Shown one piece after another: positions 5,977-6,840 of a DNA stretch of 6,840 nucleotides (position 1 is its first letter; each line of letters starts with the position of its first letter). The notes below the pieces were generated by a model. The model was not told the DNA's origin. It did not search any database and saw only the letters and a list, made by a program, of their open reading frames with translations. Origin of the DNA: Sphaerochaeta sp. GTDB taxonomy: Bacteria; Spirochaetota; Spirochaetia; Sphaerochaetales; Sphaerochaetaceae. The stretch is from assembly GCA_023228445.1 (NCBI GenBank), contig JALOBD010000113.1, forward strand, positions 1-6,840, in the 5' to 3' direction. Made by a program: the position numbers and the translations under genes.

Positions 5977-6840
5977 TCAACGCTTGGGGTTGAAGATGTT
6001 GTAGTCGATATCGGCGAAGATGAGGTTTCGCTTCTCGGCTTTGACCAACCACTCGGTGTTCACCGCGTTCTTGCACATGTTGGAGTAGACGACATTGAAG
6101 TTCGACAGATGGTCGATGACCCGCTTGCGGGCGTACTCACTGCTGCTCTTGTTGTACATCATGAACGACCAATCGCTGGCCATCGAGAGCAGTACCTCCC
6201 GGGCGGCTTGGTTGAGGAAGCGTTGTTTGAGGCTCACCTGGTCGCCAAAGCGTTCGGCCAGCTCCTCCATCCGCTCGATCGCCTTGTGGATGTGACGGTA
6301 TGACCAGCTGTTGGCCCCGTCGAGCCACACGGCACTGTACCCGCCATGTCCCCAGGAGGAGAAGGCCGGCTGAACGGTCTGCAGCTCCTCCCCGTTCTCC
6401 AAGAAGAGCGAAGGGGTGGTCATCTCCACCTGATCCGGGTTCTTGGCGATGAGGCGGATCACCTCCTCAAGCCACGTCACCCCCTCAAACCACCAATGGC
6501 CGAAGAGCTCGGCATCGAAGGCGAGGGTGAAGAAGGGCACCTCATCGAGCTTGGCAGCGAGGGAGCGTGCCCGTTTGTTGAGGGTATAGAGGAAGTTCTT
6601 TGCGTGTTCAACGGTACGTCGTTGGGCCAGCGACGGCACATAGGGGACCTTCAAGTCGGTCTCACCGGTGATGGCCCAGTACTTGAAGCCGGTGAAGACC
6701 CTCACCTCCGGCTCGTGGATGTACGGGCCGATGTACTCCATCGGCAGGTCGTAGCCGATATCCCGATAGAACTCACGGTAGACCCTGTCGGTGGGATAGC
6801 CGCTCTCGTTGGACCAGACCAAGCTGGTCCCGTTGAAGTC
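5977..6840 (-). CDS. GH57 1,4-alpha-glucan branching enzyme-like protein, C-terminal part
   Basis: The last 287 codons of a gene that begins outside the window; the frame is open to 6840 and ends with TGA at 5979-5977. The fragment starts DFNGTSLVWSNESGYPTD. It carries GH57 conserved region 4, AFDAELFGHWWFEG (fragment residues 107-120), whose Asp is the expected acid/base. It then has region 5, QPAFSSWGHGGY (157-168), followed by the DUF1957-type helical C-terminus with ASDWSFMMYNKSSSEYARKR (221-240) and the ending IFADIDYNIFNPKR. Family members are cytoplasmic enzymes of about 500-570 aa acting on glycogen-like alpha-glucans. The catalytic Glu nucleophile and the N-terminal barrel lie outside the window. 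Some DUF1957 proteins lack true branching activity, so the exact reaction is uncertain. It has its own terminator and is not part of the dcw operon. Confidence 0.9.
   Translation of the reverse strand, partial: DFNGTSLVWSNESGYPTDRVYREFYRDIGYDLPMEYIGPYIHEPEVRVFTGFKYWAITGETDLKVPYVPSLAQRRTVEHAKNFLYTLNKRARSLAAKLDEVPFFTLAFDAELFGHWWFEGVTWLEEVIRLIAKNPDQVEMTTPSLFLENGEELQTVQPAFSSWGHGGYSAVWLDGANSWSYRHIHKAIERMEELAERFGDQVSLKQRFLNQAAREVLLSMASDWSFMMYNKSSSEYARKRVIDHLSNFNVVYSNMCKNAVNTEWLVKAEKRNLIFADIDYNIFNPKR

Noticed and set aside
6820..6822. TTG at 6822 as the start of the GH57 gene
   Set aside because: The frame continues upstream to the window edge with family-like residues (DFNGTS), and the catalytic N-terminal half would be missing. 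The gene is simply cut by the window.

Overview
The window holds the 5' part of a division and cell wall (dcw) operon, read entirely on the minus strand, preceded by the C-terminal half of an unrelated glycoside hydrolase gene. The DNA is GC-rich, with strong G/C preference at third codon positions; the one long intergenic region (5764-5976) is visibly more AT-rich. The gene order mraZ - rsmH - ftsL-like - murF - mraY - ftsW - ftsQ/divIB, with no ftsI, murE or murD in their usual places, is a condensed dcw arrangement of the kind I associate with spirochaetes (Treponema/Sphaerochaeta relatives). That placement is an inference from gene order and protein character; no rRNA or lineage marker is present.

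Layout, in the direction of transcription (high to low coordinates): 6840-5977, the 3' half of a GH57 alpha-glucan branching-enzyme-like gene that runs in from outside the window; 5955-5925, an intrinsic terminator that ends it; 5850-5793, a candidate promoter overlapped by a 10-bp-spaced array of TGGGN-type boxes, the expected MraZ operator; 5763-5308 mraZ; 5308-4427 rsmH; 4416-4084 a small one-TM coiled-coil protein in the ftsL position; 4087-2702 murF; 2709-1780 mraY; 1773-616 ftsW; and 619-1 ftsQ/divIB, which is open to the window edge and is cut off at its 3' end.

The seven dcw genes are packed with overlaps of 1-8 bp or gaps of 6-10 bp, and no terminator or promoter is visible between them, so they very probably form one transcript with translational coupling. 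MraZ is the expected autoregulator. RsmH methylates 16S rRNA. MurF and MraY carry out the last cytoplasmic precursor step and the first lipid-linked step of peptidoglycan synthesis. FtsW polymerises glycan at the septum, and the FtsL-like protein and FtsQ would be its membrane scaffold. The operon presumably continues beyond position 1 (ftsA and ftsZ would be typical next genes, not seen here).

I found no mobile element, CRISPR, tRNA, rRNA or phage gene. This is mostly core biology. The points most worth a second look are the MraZ operator layout, the missing class B PBP gene beside ftsW, a substitution in the MraY HHH motif, and the divergent FtsL-like protein.
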